From RGIG9041 sp045657265 (GTDB taxonomy: Bacteria > Bacillota > Clostridia > Oscillospirales > QAKW01), in the NCBI GenBank assembly GCA_045657265.1, contig JAZOSU010000012.1:60651-124650 (forward strand): a stretch of DNA of 64,000 bases, written 5' to 3'. The position numbers and the translations under genes were made by a program. Shown here piece by piece: positions 45,025 through 55,300 of this stretch. Position 1 is the stretch's first letter. Each line of letters begins with the position of its first letter. The notes under the pieces were generated by a model, which was not told the origin of the DNA, did not search any database, and worked only from the letters and a program-made list of their open reading frames with translations.

Positions 45025-47185
45025 TCTTAAATATTATAGTGATCTGATAAATACCATTAAAGCTTCAGAGAAAGAATATGATTTGGAGCAAATTGATGTT
45101 GCGTTTAATTATGCAAGACAAATGCACACTGGTCAGATGCGTTCTTCAGGAGAACCATATATTTGCCATCCTGTTTCTGTAGCAAAAATAATGGTAGAAT
45201 ATGGCTTTGATAACGACAGCATAATCGCATCTATTCTCCACGATGTCGTAGAAGATACAGAAGCTACTTTTGAGGATCTTACAACTAATTTTGGAAGTGA
45301 AATTTCTTCTTTGGTTAACGGTGTTACCAAACTTGGTAAAATTGAATATACTTCAAAAGAAGAACAGCAGATGGAATATATGCGCAAAATGTTTTTTGCT
45401 ATGGCAAAGGATATCAGAGTTATTGCTATAAAACTTGCTGACCGACTGCACAATATGAGAACGCTTGATGCTTGTCCGAGAGATAAACAGCTCAGAATTG
45501 CTCTTGAAACTATCGAGATATTTGCGCCGCTTTCCCATAGACTCGGTATGCGCAAACTCAAAATCGAACTTGAAGATATTTCTCTAAAATATCTGGACCC
45601 TGTTGGCTTTGATATGATAACAAAAAAACTTGAAGAATCAATAGTTGATAAAAACAAGTTTATTGATCATATCCGCGATCAAATTAACGAAAGAATAGCT
45701 GAATTTGATTTGAAATTTGAGCTTGAGCACAGAATAAAGCATATATTCAGTATTTATAAAAAAATCTTTACTCAGAACAAAACATTTGAAGAATTATACG
45801 ATATTTACGCTTTTAGAATAATATGTGATTCTGTAAACGACTGTTACAATGTTCTTGGTATTGTTCACGATCTTTACAATCCTATTCCCGGGAGATTTAA
45901 AGATTACATTTCAACTCCCAAACCTAATATGTATCAGTCTTTGCATACAACGGTTATCGGTAAAGATGGTATTCCTTTTGAGATACAGATAAGAACATGG
46001 GATATGCATCATACCGCTGAATACGGTATTGCTGCTCATTGGAAATATAAAGATAAAATTTCAAAAAGCGACGTCAATTTCGATTCAAAACTTACTTGGG
46101 TCAGAAACATTATAGAAATGCAGGACGACATAACAGGAACCGAAGACGTAATTAAATCGTTGAAAGTTGATCTGTTCAACGATGAAGTCTTTGTGTTTAC
46201 CCCTAAAGGCGATGTTGTTAATCTTCCGGCAGGTGCAAACGTTATTGATTTTGCTTACGCGATACACAGCGCAGTCGGTAACAAAATGATAGGCGCTAAA
46301 GTCAACGGAAAAATGGTTAATCTTGATTATAAGATTTCTACCGGTGAAATTATTGAGATTATAACAACTTCTGCCCAAAGCCATGCCCCGTCACGTAACT
46401 GGCTTTCAATGGTAAAAACCAACGAAGCAAAAGTAAAAATCCGTCAGTGGTTCAAAAAAGAACGCAGAGAAGAAAATATTGAAGTAGGATTATCTTCACT
46501 GGAATATGAATTCAAAAGTCTTGGTATAAACATTGCCGATAAGCAGGTAGAAGAAATATTGGCTAAAATCAGCGAAAATATGCACTTTTCTTCTATTGAG
46601 GATATGTATGCAGCAATTGGTTATGCAGCTGCTTCTGCTCAAAAAATCGCTGTAAAAGTCAATGATGCCATTATAAGAACAAAGAACACCGATGAACCCA
46701 AACCACAGTTACAGACTAAAAAGAAAGTCAGTGACGGCGGTGTATCTATCGAAGGAATAGATAACTGTCTTATTAAATTCGCAAAATGTTGTAATCCATT
46801 GCCTGGTGATTTTATTGTTGGTTTTATAACAAAAGGATACGGCGTTTCAATCCATAACATTAACTGTTCTAATGCTAAAAATGGTATGAAAAATGATCCT
46901 GATCGTTGGATTAAAGCTTATTGGGATAATAACGACAGCAAGTTCTTTACAACGTCTATAGACATTGTTGTTAAAAACATTGTTGGTGTTATGGTTAAGA
47001 TAACATCTACTTTAGCTGAATCCAAAATATTTGTTCATAGTTTTAACGCCAGAGACAATGGCGACGATACAGCGACAATAAGTGTTACTATGGATGTAAA
47101 AGACGTTGAGCATCTTAATTTTATTATTAATAAGTTAAATAGAAACAAACACGTTCTTAGAATTATAAGAACAAGCGGAAATTGA
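45014..47185 (+). CDS. relA: Bifunctional (p)ppGpp synthetase/hydrolase (Rel/SpoT)
   Basis: Stringent-response enzyme. Domain order over 723 residues: HD hydrolase (HDVVEDT, H76-D77, and DRLHNMRTL), synthetase (GRFKDYISTPKPNMYQSLHT), TGS near 390-450, a zinc-finger-like region with KFAKCCNPLPGD, and a C-terminal ACT domain. Both catalytic domains look intact. The start is TTG 45014, with GGGGG 8 bases before, overlapping the end of recJ. Confidence 0.96.
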   Translation: MEIDLKYYSDLINTIKASEKEYDLEQIDVAFNYARQMHTGQMRSSGEPYICHPVSVAKIMVEYGFDNDSIIASILHDVVEDTEATFEDLTTNFGSEISSLVNGVTKLGKIEYTSKEEQQMEYMRKMFFAMAKDIRVIAIKLADRLHNMRTLDACPRDKQLRIALETIEIFAPLSHRLGMRKLKIELEDISLKYLDPVGFDMITKKLEESIVDKNKFIDHIRDQINERIAEFDLKFELEHRIKHIFSIYKKIFTQNKTFEELYDIYAFRIICDSVNDCYNVLGIVHDLYNPIPGRFKDYISTPKPNMYQSLHTTVIGKDGIPFEIQIRTWDMHHTAEYGIAAHWKYKDKISKSDVNFDSKLTWVRNIIEMQDDITGTEDVIKSLKVDLFNDEVFVFTPKGDVVNLPAGANVIDFAYAIHSAVGNKMIGAKVNGKMVNLDYKISTGEIIEIITTSAQSHAPSRNWLSMVKTNEAKVKIRQWFKKERREENIEVGLSSLEYEFKSLGINIADKQVEEILAKISENMHFSSIEDMYAAIGYAAASAQKIAVKVNDAIIRTKNTDEPKPQLQTKKKVSDGGVSIEGIDNCLIKFAKCCNPLPGDFIVGFITKGYGVSIHNINCSNAKNGMKNDPDRWIKAYWDNNDSKFFTTSIDIVVKNIVGVMVKITSTLAESKIFVHSFNARDNGDDTATISVTMDVKDVEHLNFIINKLNRNKHVLRIIRTSGN

Positions 47186-47192
47186 GGTAAAT

Positions 47193-47639
47193 ATGAGAGC
47201 AGTTTGTCAAAGAGTTAAAAAAGCTGAATTATTTGTTGATGGTAAATTGATATCTGAAATAAACCAAGGTTTTCTTGTATATATTGGTTTTTGTGAAAAA
47301 GATACAAAGGAAAATATAAATAAGGCTTTGAATAAAATAGCAGGGCTTCGTGTTTTTGATGATGAAGCCGGAAAACTCAATCTTTCTTTGTCGAGCATTG
47401 GAGGACAAATGTTACTCGTTTCTAATTTCACTTTATATGCCGATTGTTCGCGTGGTTTCAGACCTTCTTTTATTGAAAGTGCTCGTTTTGAATATGCAAA
47501 AGAACTTTATGAATATTCTCTCGATTTTCTAAAAGCTCGTGATTTAGATGTAAAACCTTGTGTTTTCGGTGGGGATATGATAATCAATTCCGTTGCAGAC
47601 GGCCCTATAAACATAATAATAGATAGCGAGGATATTTAA
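47193..47639 (+). CDS. dtd: D-aminoacyl-tRNA deacylase
   Basis: Hydrolyses D-aminoacyl-tRNAs. A 148-residue DTD with MRAVCQRVKKAEL at the start, SNFTLYADCSRGFRPSF in the active site and the cis Gly-Pro motif (DGP) near the C-terminus. It follows rel by 7 bases, the rel-dtd pairing seen in many Firmicutes, and its stop overlaps the next start as TAATG. Confidence 0.96.
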   Translation: MRAVCQRVKKAELFVDGKLISEINQGFLVYIGFCEKDTKENINKALNKIAGLRVFDDEAGKLNLSLSSIGGQMLLVSNFTLYADCSRGFRPSFIESARFEYAKELYEYSLDFLKARDLDVKPCVFGGDMIINSVADGPINIIIDSEDI

Positions 47640-48283
47640 TGCTGAACATAGAAACGATACCTGTGGGACCTTTAAAAACGAATTGTTATGTTTTATACGC
47701 AAAAGATTCATCTGATGCTATAATAATTGATCCTGGCGATGAATTTGAAAAAATAGATAGTTTTATAGCTGGTAACGGTTTATGCCCTAAACATATAATT
47801 TTGACTCATGGGCATTACGACCACATTGGAGCTATTAATCAGTTGTCAAAGAAATATAATCCGCAAATTATTATTAATTCCAACGATTATAGCTTATTAA
47901 AAAATCCTGATTACAATCTTTCGTCTAATCATTTCGGAAAAAAAACTGTTGTTGATTCAGAAAACATTAAGTGTGTAGATGATGAAACTTGTTTTTTATT
48001 AGGGTATATTTTTTCTTTTATTCACACTCCCGGTCACACTCTTGGTTCAATGTGTATAAAAGTTAAAGATATTCTTTTTACAGGTGATACGCTTTTTTAT
48101 ATGTCTATAGGGAATGAATTTCCGCCTTTTGGAAATATCAAAACAGAAATAAACTCAATTAAAACAAAACTTTATACTCTAAGTGGCAATTATATTTGTT
48201 ATACAGGTCACGGAATTGCTACAAATCTTGATTTCGAAAGAAACAATAATCCTTTTACCGGTGAAAATTATAATGGATATTAA
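47639..48283 (+). CDS. Metallo-beta-lactamase fold hydrolase
   Basis: A 214-residue glyoxalase II-like hydrolase. The zinc motif THGHYDHIG gives H57, H59, D61 and H62; HTPGHTLG and FTGDTLF supply the other ligands, and TGHG closes the site. The substrate is not certain; hydroxyacylglutathione hydrolase is a common default label. It overlaps dtd by one base and hemZ by 11 bases. Confidence 0.9.
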   Translation: MLNIETIPVGPLKTNCYVLYAKDSSDAIIIDPGDEFEKIDSFIAGNGLCPKHIILTHGHYDHIGAINQLSKKYNPQIIINSNDYSLLKNPDYNLSSNHFGKKTVVDSENIKCVDDETCFLLGYIFSFIHTPGHTLGSMCIKVKDILFTGDTLFYMSIGNEFPPFGNIKTEINSIKTKLYTLSGNYICYTGHGIATNLDFERNNNPFTGENYNGY

Positions 48284-49712
48284 AATAAGCGGACATAGTT
48301 TTATTTATGACGTCACATCGATGGCAATGATGTTTTTTCCAGGTGATAAAATAAACTATGTTACGAGAAGTAACAAACCTATAAGAGCATATTCATATTT
48401 AAGGTTTAAAGAAAATAAAGCTATATCTTCTGCTAAAGTTATTTATAATAACAAAGTATATACCTGTATGAAAACAGCTCCCTGTAATTGCGATAGCAAA
48501 AATATAGTTAAGTATACTTTATATAAAGCTTTATCTAAAGCTACGGGTATTACTTCGCCCTGGGGTATTCTGACGGGTATAAGACCTCTTAGTGTGTATA
48601 ACAAACATAATAAAGATTCTGATGTTACAGATATTTTAAAGAAGGAATATTTGATATCTTCCGAAAAGATATCAATGCTTTCCGAAATCAACGCTATGGA
48701 AGCGCCTTTATTTAAAAGTAATTATAGAGATATAAGTGTTTATATTTCTATACCTTTTTGTCCAAGTAAATGCACTTATTGTTCTTTTATAAGTGTTGCA
48801 GCTACAAAACAGAACAATCTTATTAATGAATATATTTCAAAGCTTTGTATTGAAATAAAACAGAAAGCTGAATTTGTAAAGAAGTATAATCTTAGAGTGC
48901 GTACACTGTATATAGGAGGCGGAACTCCGGGTATATTATCGGAAGATAATCTTTCTTTACTTTTAAACATTGTAAATAAACACTTTGATTTTAAATCTGT
49001 TGAAGAAATTTGTTTTGAACTTGGCAGACCTGATACTGTTACAGAGAATAAGCTTAAAATTTTAAAACAATTCAATATAAACAGAATTTGCATAAACACA
49101 CAAACAACCAATGATGATATATTAAGAAATGTCAATCGAAATCATAGTTTTAATGATTATAAATCCGCAGTAAAATTGGCGCAGGGATACAACTTTGACA
49201 GTGTAAATACTGATCTAATTGCAGGTCTTCCAAATGAAGATTATATATCCTTTTGTAATTCTTTGAATGATGTTATCAATTCTGGCGTCGATAACATAAC
49301 AATTCATACTCTTGCTATTAAAAAATCATCAAAACTTAGTGAATCTAAAGAAAATTATCGTACAATCAATGGCGATATACATAAAATGCTTGAGTTTGCT
49401 TATAATACTTTGAAAAAACACGGATATTTACCATATTATATTTACAGACAAAAGAACTGCATATCAAACGGAGAAAATATTGGTTTTTGTAAAGTGGATA
49501 AAATATGTAAATATAACGTATATATGATGGAAGATGTTCACTCTGTTATTGCCTGCGGCGCAGGTGCATCAACCAAAATAATTAAAAACAGCAACGTCAA
49601 TAGAATAATTAATGTTAAATATCCTATGGAATATGTTAATGAATTCTATAAAGTGGAAAACAATGTTATTAAAACCGAAAAAATGCTGAAAGAGATTTTA
49701 TTTAATGATTAA
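48273..49712 (+). CDS. hemZ: HemZ-like radical SAM coproporphyrinogen dehydrogenase family protein
   Basis: A 479-residue radical SAM enzyme of the HemN/HemZ family. An N-terminal domain of about 150 residues unique to HemZ precedes the cluster motif CPSKCTYC (C163, C167, C170), followed by YIGGGTPG. The C-terminal part has the ACGAGAST segment. No other heme genes are nearby, so the activity is assigned by family only. I chose ATG 48273 inside the end of the previous gene; further-upstream starts would overlap that gene. Confidence 0.88.
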   Translation: MDIKISGHSFIYDVTSMAMMFFPGDKINYVTRSNKPIRAYSYLRFKENKAISSAKVIYNNKVYTCMKTAPCNCDSKNIVKYTLYKALSKATGITSPWGILTGIRPLSVYNKHNKDSDVTDILKKEYLISSEKISMLSEINAMEAPLFKSNYRDISVYISIPFCPSKCTYCSFISVAATKQNNLINEYISKLCIEIKQKAEFVKKYNLRVRTLYIGGGTPGILSEDNLSLLLNIVNKHFDFKSVEEICFELGRPDTVTENKLKILKQFNINRICINTQTTNDDILRNVNRNHSFNDYKSAVKLAQGYNFDSVNTDLIAGLPNEDYISFCNSLNDVINSGVDNITIHTLAIKKSSKLSESKENYRTINGDIHKMLEFAYNTLKKHGYLPYYIYRQKNCISNGENIGFCKVDKICKYNVYMMEDVHSVIACGAGASTKIIKNSNVNRIINVKYPMEYVNEFYKVENNVIKTEKMLKEILFND

Positions 49713-51687
49713 TGAACAAATAAAAAATAAAATATCGGAACTTGTAGAGACCTTGAATTATCATAGTATTAAGTATTATGTTGAAGATTCTCCTGAAATC
49801 TCAGATTTTGAATACGATATGATGATGAGAGAACTTAAAAAATTAGAGCAGGATTATCCTGAATATAAACTTGCTCATTCTCCAACTTTAAGAGTAGGTG
49901 ATGTACCTCTTTCTCATTTTGAACAAGTTGAGCATAAAGTGCCTCTCAAAAGTCTTCAGGACGTTTTTTCTTATACGGAACTCGAAGAGTTTGACGATAG
50001 AGTACGCAAATTGGATGTTGATGCTGAATATGTTGTAGAGCTTAAAATTGATGGACTTTCTGTATCATTAGAATATGAAAACGGAATTTTTGTCAGAGGA
50101 GCAACAAGAGGTAAAGGCGAAATAGGGGAAGACGTAACCGCGAATTTAAAAACCATTTCATCTATACCGCTGAAACTTACTGAACCTATTGATATCATTG
50201 TTCGTGGCGAAGTATATATGCCACAAGAAAGTTTTAACAAATTAAATTCAGAACGAGCAAAAAACGGCGAACAGCTTTTTGCTAATCCGAGAAATGCGGC
50301 AGCAGGTTCCCTTCGACAGCTTGACAGCTCAGTTGTAGCAAAAAGAAATCTTGATATATTTATTTTTAATATACAATTATGTCAATCCAAAACATTTGAT
50401 ACTCATTCAGACGGACTCAATTATCTTAAAAAACTTGGATTTAAAGTCAGTCCGTATTACGATAAATTCAGATCTATCAGTTCTGCTTTTGCAGAAATTG
50501 AACGTTTTGATAAAATTCGAGCTGAACTTGGTTTTGATATAGATGGAGCGGTTGTAAAGGTTAATAACATTACACTTAGAGAAAAGCTTGGCGAAACAGT
50601 AAAATCTCCAAGGTGGGCGGTTGCGTATAAGTATCCACCTGAGCAGAAACCAACTAAACTTGTAGATATAGTAATAAATGTTGGTAGAACAGGAGTTTTA
50701 ACTCCTAATGCAGTTTTAGAACCTGTAGTTTTAGCCGGAACAACAGTAAGTAAAGCAACTCTTCATAATCAGAATTTTATAAAGGACTTGGATATAAGAA
50801 TAAATGATACTGTATTTGTTCAAAAAGCAGGGGAAATAATTCCGGAAATTGTAAGAGTTGATAAAACTAAAAGATCAGGAAACGAAATTCCTTTTGAAAT
50901 GCCTTGCAAATGTCCTGAATGCGATACACCTGTTGTTACAGACGAAAGTGGCATTGCCGTACGTTGTCCAAATGAAAGTTGTAGCGCTAAAATATATAGA
51001 AAAATTATTCATTTTGCTTCTAAAGAAGCAATGGATATTGACGGTCTTGGTCCAAGTATTATTAAACAGCTTATTAATAATGAATTAGTATCTGATATTG
51101 TTGATTTATTTAAACTTAATGAATCACAACTTTTAAATCTTGAGGGATTTGCAGAGCTGTCAGCATCAAATCTGATAACTTCTATTAACAATTGTAAAAA
51201 TGCCGGACTTGATAGGCTTATATTTGCTTTAGGTATAAGAAATATCGGTCAAAAGGCTGCAAAACAGCTTGCCAAACGTTTTAATACTATTGAAAACATC
51301 ATCAATGCTTGTTATGAAGATATTTTGGAATTAGAAGATTACGGAGATACATCAGCAAAAGCTGTTGTTGATTTTTTTGATGACGAATATAATTTACAAG
51401 TACTTGATAAACTTAAAGAGTTTGGAGTTGTTACAGAATACCACGAAGAAATAAAAGATTTACGTTTTGATGGAAAGATTTTTGTTTTAAGTGGCGGACT
51501 TGATTCCCTGTCAAGAAGCGAAGCATCTGCAATAATCGAGTCATATGGTGGCAAAATATCGTCATCGGTATCTTCTAAAACAAGTTATTTGTTGCTTGGA
51601 GATAAACCGGGTAGCAAACTTACTAAAGCCAAAAGCTTAGGTGTAAAAATAATTGAAGAACCCGAATTTCTTGAAATGATTAAATAA
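49705..51687 (+). CDS. ligA: NAD-dependent DNA ligase
   Basis: Seals nicks in replication and repair. 660 residues with all domains in order: Ia, the adenylation domain with K114 in ELKIDGLS, the OB fold, a four-Cys zinc finger (CPECDTP, CPNESC), helix-hairpin-helix repeats and a C-terminal BRCT domain (about 585-660). It overlaps hemZ by 8 bases and ends the operon at a strong terminator. Confidence 0.97.
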   Translation: MINEQIKNKISELVETLNYHSIKYYVEDSPEISDFEYDMMMRELKKLEQDYPEYKLAHSPTLRVGDVPLSHFEQVEHKVPLKSLQDVFSYTELEEFDDRVRKLDVDAEYVVELKIDGLSVSLEYENGIFVRGATRGKGEIGEDVTANLKTISSIPLKLTEPIDIIVRGEVYMPQESFNKLNSERAKNGEQLFANPRNAAAGSLRQLDSSVVAKRNLDIFIFNIQLCQSKTFDTHSDGLNYLKKLGFKVSPYYDKFRSISSAFAEIERFDKIRAELGFDIDGAVVKVNNITLREKLGETVKSPRWAVAYKYPPEQKPTKLVDIVINVGRTGVLTPNAVLEPVVLAGTTVSKATLHNQNFIKDLDIRINDTVFVQKAGEIIPEIVRVDKTKRSGNEIPFEMPCKCPECDTPVVTDESGIAVRCPNESCSAKIYRKIIHFASKEAMDIDGLGPSIIKQLINNELVSDIVDLFKLNESQLLNLEGFAELSASNLITSINNCKNAGLDRLIFALGIRNIGQKAAKQLAKRFNTIENIINACYEDILELEDYGDTSAKAVVDFFDDEYNLQVLDKLKEFGVVTEYHEEIKDLRFDGKIFVLSGGLDSLSRSEASAIIESYGGKISSSVSSKTSYLLLGDKPGSKLTKAKSLGVKIIEEPEFLEMIK

Positions 51688-51695
51688 AATATTAT

Positions 51696-51736
51696 AGAAC
51701 AAAAACCTGTACACTTTTGTGTACAGGTTTTTGTTC
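51696..51736 (+). terminator. Terminator after ligA
   Basis: A long, near-perfect GAACAAAAACCTGTACAC / GTGTACAGGTTTTTGTTC hairpin; its T-rich 3' arm acts as the terminal T tract. Its symmetry could stop transcripts from either side. Confidence 0.85.
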
Positions 51737-51795
51737 TATTTGCGGAAAGTCTTAAATATCATTTATTAAAGGACAACTATAGTAAGGAGATAAAA

Positions 51796-52746
51796 ATGAA
51801 TATTCAATTAAAATGGAAAGATGAAATTCTTCCTTTTTTTGATGAAGCTGTTTCAAAAATCATATTAAATGAACCCACATCAGTTTTGAGCAATGCAACA
51901 GAAATAAGGATAAGCAGTACTGGTGTTGTTAGTATCACAGTAAAAAATATTAATAAAATTATGAAAAATTCAGATGAGAAACCATTGCAGATTTCTCTTG
52001 AGGAACGTGAAAAAATATTTAACAAAATTTGTCAAGGGACGATATATAAATATGAAAACCAAATAAAAAACGGATATATAACAGTATCAGGCGGACATAG
52101 AGTGGGTTTTTGCGGAACTGCTGTGTATGATAAAGGCAAAATCCAAACGGTTAAAAATATTACGGCTATCACATTCAGAATATCAAGACAAATAAAAAAT
52201 GCAGCAAGAGAGATAATAGGGAATATTTTAAATGAAGACAAAATAAATTCAGCTCTTATAATTAGTGAACCCGGAGGAGGGAAAACCACTATATTAAGCG
52301 ACCTTACAAGATTACTGTCAAACAGTGGAAAAAGACTTGCTGTTATAGATGAAAGAGGGGAGCTTTGCTCGGTTTTCAAAGGCGTACCAGCTAAAGAAAT
52401 CGGCGAACTCACTTATGTTTTTGATGGCTATTCTAAAGGAGACGGAATGATGATGGCACTCAGGTGTATGTCTCCTCAAGTAATTATTTGCGATGAAATC
52501 GGAACAACTAAAGATATTGATGCTATGCTTGATGCTATGAACGCAGGCGTGCCTGTTATTGCATCTGCTCACGCCTTGGATGAAGACGAACTATTAAGCA
52601 GACCACAAATAGAACGACTTATTGATTATGGCGCGATAGATAAATTAATTTTTTTAAAAGGAAGCTGTTTTCCCGGTGCTGTTAAAAAGGTAATAACGGT
52701 TAATAGATATGATGAAAATTGTTGGAATAGTGATTATAACAATTAG
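51796..52746 (+). CDS. spoIIIAA: Stage III sporulation protein AA (ATPase)
   Basis: Cytosolic ATPase thought to power the SpoIIIA-SpoIIQ channel between mother cell and forespore. 316 residues; Walker A EPGGGKTT (158-165), Walker B VIICDEIGT and GERGEL-type DERGELC are visible, as in secretion ATPases. AAGGAG lies upstream. It is the first of eight adjacent spoIIIA genes and overlaps spoIIIAB by 38 bases. Confidence 0.96.
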   Translation: MNIQLKWKDEILPFFDEAVSKIILNEPTSVLSNATEIRISSTGVVSITVKNINKIMKNSDEKPLQISLEEREKIFNKICQGTIYKYENQIKNGYITVSGGHRVGFCGTAVYDKGKIQTVKNITAITFRISRQIKNAAREIIGNILNEDKINSALIISEPGGGKTTILSDLTRLLSNSGKRLAVIDERGELCSVFKGVPAKEIGELTYVFDGYSKGDGMMMALRCMSPQVIICDEIGTTKDIDAMLDAMNAGVPVIASAHALDEDELLSRPQIERLIDYGAIDKLIFLKGSCFPGAVKKVITVNRYDENCWNSDYNN

Positions 52747-53206
52747 TATTGTTCTTATTGGAATAATTCAATACATAAAATTAAAATCAAGACCTATGGA
52801 GCTCGATCTTTACATTAAAATACTGACGGAATATTGTAACGAATTAAAGTGGAATCAAAAATCTCTAAAAGAGGTGATTTTAGATTTTAAAGCTGTTGAT
52901 TTCAATGAATATATAAACGAAACAATACGTCTATTGCATGAAAAGGATTATTTAGATTCGTTATTTGACAGTAATGAAAAATACCGTTATTTTCATCTGA
53001 ACCCTGAAGATGAGAGCGTTTTAAGGAATTTTTGTTTCCAAAGCGGAAATTACGGCATAGAAAACGAAATTAAATTATGTGAAAAAACCATCAAAACATT
53101 GGAATATTATAAAACGGAGGCGGAAACAAAATTCAAAAAGCTCGGTTTATTCAGTGTAAAAATTGCATTGATTTGTGGCATATGGGCATTTATTTTGTTG
53201 ATTTAA
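52709..53206 (+). CDS. spoIIIAB: Stage III sporulation protein AB
   Basis: A 165-residue membrane protein with an N-terminal hydrophobic segment and another at the C-terminus; the central soluble part is helical and carries LKSRPMELDLYI, as in SpoIIIAB, which recalls the GspF fold. It overlaps spoIIIAA. The second ATG at 52712 is equally possible. Confidence 0.9.
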   Translation: MMKIVGIVIITISIVLIGIIQYIKLKSRPMELDLYIKILTEYCNELKWNQKSLKEVILDFKAVDFNEYINETIRLLHEKDYLDSLFDSNEKYRYFHLNPEDESVLRNFCFQSGNYGIENEIKLCEKTIKTLEYYKTEAETKFKKLGLFSVKIALICGIWAFILLI

Positions 53207-53207
53207 T

Positions 53208-53405
53208 ATGGAAATGGAATTTATATTCAAAATTGCAGGAATCGGTATTGTAATTTCAATTTTAAATATAATTTTATCCAAAGCAGGAAGAGATGAATAT
53301 GTTTTGCTTACAACTCTTGCGGGAATAATTATTGTTTCTGCAATGCTTGTTGACAATATTAATGATCTTTTTCTATCTTTACAAAGACTGTTTTCATTAT
53401 CATGA
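53208..53405 (+). CDS. spoIIIAC: Stage III sporulation protein AC
   Basis: A 65-residue protein with two membrane helices, normal for SpoIIIAC. The FKIAGIGI start and KAGRDEY loop are recognisable. The gene overlaps spoIIIAD by 4 bases. Confidence 0.92.
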   Translation: MEMEFIFKIAGIGIVISILNIILSKAGRDEYVLLTTLAGIIIVSAMLVDNINDLFLSLQRLFSLS

Positions 53406-53791
53406 ATATTTTTAAAGTTTTTGTTTTGATCATTTGCGCATTATTTTTGATTTTGCTTTTAAAAAATATTAAATCTTCAATCTCGCTTTTTATCACTCTT
53501 GGGCTAAGTATAATCCTTTTAATTTATGCTATAAATCAATTACAACCTATTGTTGATTTCATCAGAAATCTGTCTAATAAAGCAAATATAAAGTCCGAAT
53601 ATTTGAAAATTATATTTAAATGTATTGCTATCTGTATTTTAGGTGATTTTACATCAAATTTTTGTAAAGATACCGGTGAAAGCTCGCTGGCATACAATTC
53701 GGAACTTGTTTGTAAAATCAGCATTATACTAATATCTTTGCCGATGTATATTGATATTTTTAATTTAATTTTAAAACTATGGGAAAGCTGA
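53402..53791 (+). CDS. spoIIIAD: Stage III sporulation protein AD
   Basis: A 129-residue membrane protein with three to four hydrophobic segments. The region with IFKCIAICILGDFTSNFCKD fits SpoIIIAD. It overlaps both neighbours (4 and 13 bases) in the spoIIIA operon. Confidence 0.91.
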   Translation: MNIFKVFVLIICALFLILLLKNIKSSISLFITLGLSIILLIYAINQLQPIVDFIRNLSNKANIKSEYLKIIFKCIAICILGDFTSNFCKDTGESSLAYNSELVCKISIILISLPMYIDIFNLILKLWES

Positions 53792-54846
53792 AATTTTTAT
53801 TAGTTATTATTATTTTCGTTTTATTTTTAAAAGTCCCTTGTAATGCATTAACTACCGAACAGATGATAGAAGATTTTATTTCTGCAGGTGAAAATGCAAA
53901 CGAATTTGATTACATTAGTGAAAAAGTAGAATTAAATAATATAATTTCCGTGATATTTGATTTGATAATTTCACAATTTTCAAATACTTCAAAACTGTTT
54001 TTAATGGTTGTATCGTTGATTTTATTAGTTTCAATATTAAATACTTTTGATTTTAAAAATAAAACAGAATTAAAAAATATTTCATCATCAGTAATTGCCG
54101 TAACTATTGTTTCTATATGTTTTTCTACATTGAAAAGTAATATAGATATTGTTAATAATACGCTTGATACAGCAAAAGTTTTTTCTTCAGCGGCAATTCC
54201 TGTAATAACTACATTAAGCATCGCATCAGGTGAATCAGTTGCGGGTGCGGTGTTTTCTTCGACTATGTCACTTTGTTCCGGTCTTTATCAATATATATCA
54301 GAAAACATTCTTATGTCTTTTGTGGTTATATTTCTTTTACTTGGAATCGTATCAACTTATACAACTGATTTTGATATAGCTTCTTTAAGTGAATTTATTA
54401 AAAAAATAATCAAATGGATAATTTCAGGATTTACCTGGATTTTTACTTTTTCAATTTCATTACAAAATGTGTTAGCCAAAGCAGGCGATAATCTTACCAA
54501 AAAAGGTATTCAAGTTGCGGTGGGTAAATTTATTCCTATGGTTGGAAGTGTATTATCCGGTAGTGTTGAAAATATATTTGCTTTAGCTGTTAATACTAAA
54601 ATTTCTGTGAGTTTACTGGGTGTTTTAATTGTGGTTTCTATTTTTTTACCTGTAATATTAGGTAATTTGAGTTATGGCTTTTCGTTAGTCTTGTGCAAAT
54701 ACATTTCTTCAGTATTAGGAGTAACCAAACTGAAATCAATAACACAAATTATCGCAGATACCTTTTTTCTTATTGCAGGAATTTGCAGCGCATCAGCAAT
54801 AATGCTGATTATTTCTTTTTTGCTTTTATGTATAAATATAGTGTGA
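53779..54846 (+). CDS. spoIIIAE: Stage III sporulation protein AE
   Basis: A polytopic membrane protein of 355 residues with an N-terminal signal-like segment (KLKFLLVIIIFVLFLK), then an extracytoplasmic stretch and about seven hydrophobic helices. Family motifs around SGFTWIFTFSISLQ and GKFIPMVGSVLSGS are visible. It starts inside the end of spoIIIAD. Confidence 0.92.
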   Translation: MGKLKFLLVIIIFVLFLKVPCNALTTEQMIEDFISAGENANEFDYISEKVELNNIISVIFDLIISQFSNTSKLFLMVVSLILLVSILNTFDFKNKTELKNISSSVIAVTIVSICFSTLKSNIDIVNNTLDTAKVFSSAAIPVITTLSIASGESVAGAVFSSTMSLCSGLYQYISENILMSFVVIFLLLGIVSTYTTDFDIASLSEFIKKIIKWIISGFTWIFTFSISLQNVLAKAGDNLTKKGIQVAVGKFIPMVGSVLSGSVENIFALAVNTKISVSLLGVLIVVSIFLPVILGNLSYGFSLVLCKYISSVLGVTKLKSITQIIADTFFLIAGICSASAIMLIISFLLLCINIV

Positions 54847-54849
54847 ATT

Positions 54850-55299
54850 ATGGACGGAATAATAAAACTGATTTTAAATATTTCTATACTAATAATTATT
54901 TATTCGATAATAGTTTCTGTTGTAGAACACTCAAAATATATACGGTACATAAAAAATATTTTAATGCTTTCCGTTATTATATTAGTGTTTGATTTCACTT
55001 TTAATTTCGATATCAAAAATATAACTGAATTTAATATTGAAAATTACAATATAAATAAAACTGAAATCTGGGACAATACTTTAGAAAACGTGTCATCTGA
55101 CCTTGAAAAACAAATGACAGAATTATGTTTTTCTAACGGATTATCTATTGATGAAATAAAAGTCAAACTTTTAACAGATTATTCGGAAATTAAAATAGAA
55201 TCTATAGAAATTAAAGGAAATGATAAAGTTCAAGCTAAAAATTTAATTGCAGGTTATTTTAAAATCGGTCTTGCATATATAAATATAAACGGAGATTAA
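54850..55299 (+). CDS. spoIIIAF: Stage III sporulation protein AF
   Basis: A 149-residue protein with two N-terminal membrane helices and a C-terminal soluble domain that fits the SpoIIIAF ring-forming fold. The assignment rests on position and layout more than on strong motifs. It lies 3 bases after spoIIIAE and 1 base before spoIIIAG. Confidence 0.88.
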   Translation: MDGIIKLILNISILIIIYSIIVSVVEHSKYIRYIKNILMLSVIILVFDFTFNFDIKNITEFNIENYNINKTEIWDNTLENVSSDLEKQMTELCFSNGLSIDEIKVKLLTDYSEIKIESIEIKGNDKVQAKNLIAGYFKIGLAYININGD

Positions 55300-55300
55300 A

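Noticed and set aside
51737..51795. Sigma-E promoter before spoIIIAA
   Set aside because: A sigma-E promoter is expected, but the best -10-like match (CAACTATAG near 51773) is too close to the ribosome-binding site and no convincing -35 pairs with other candidates.
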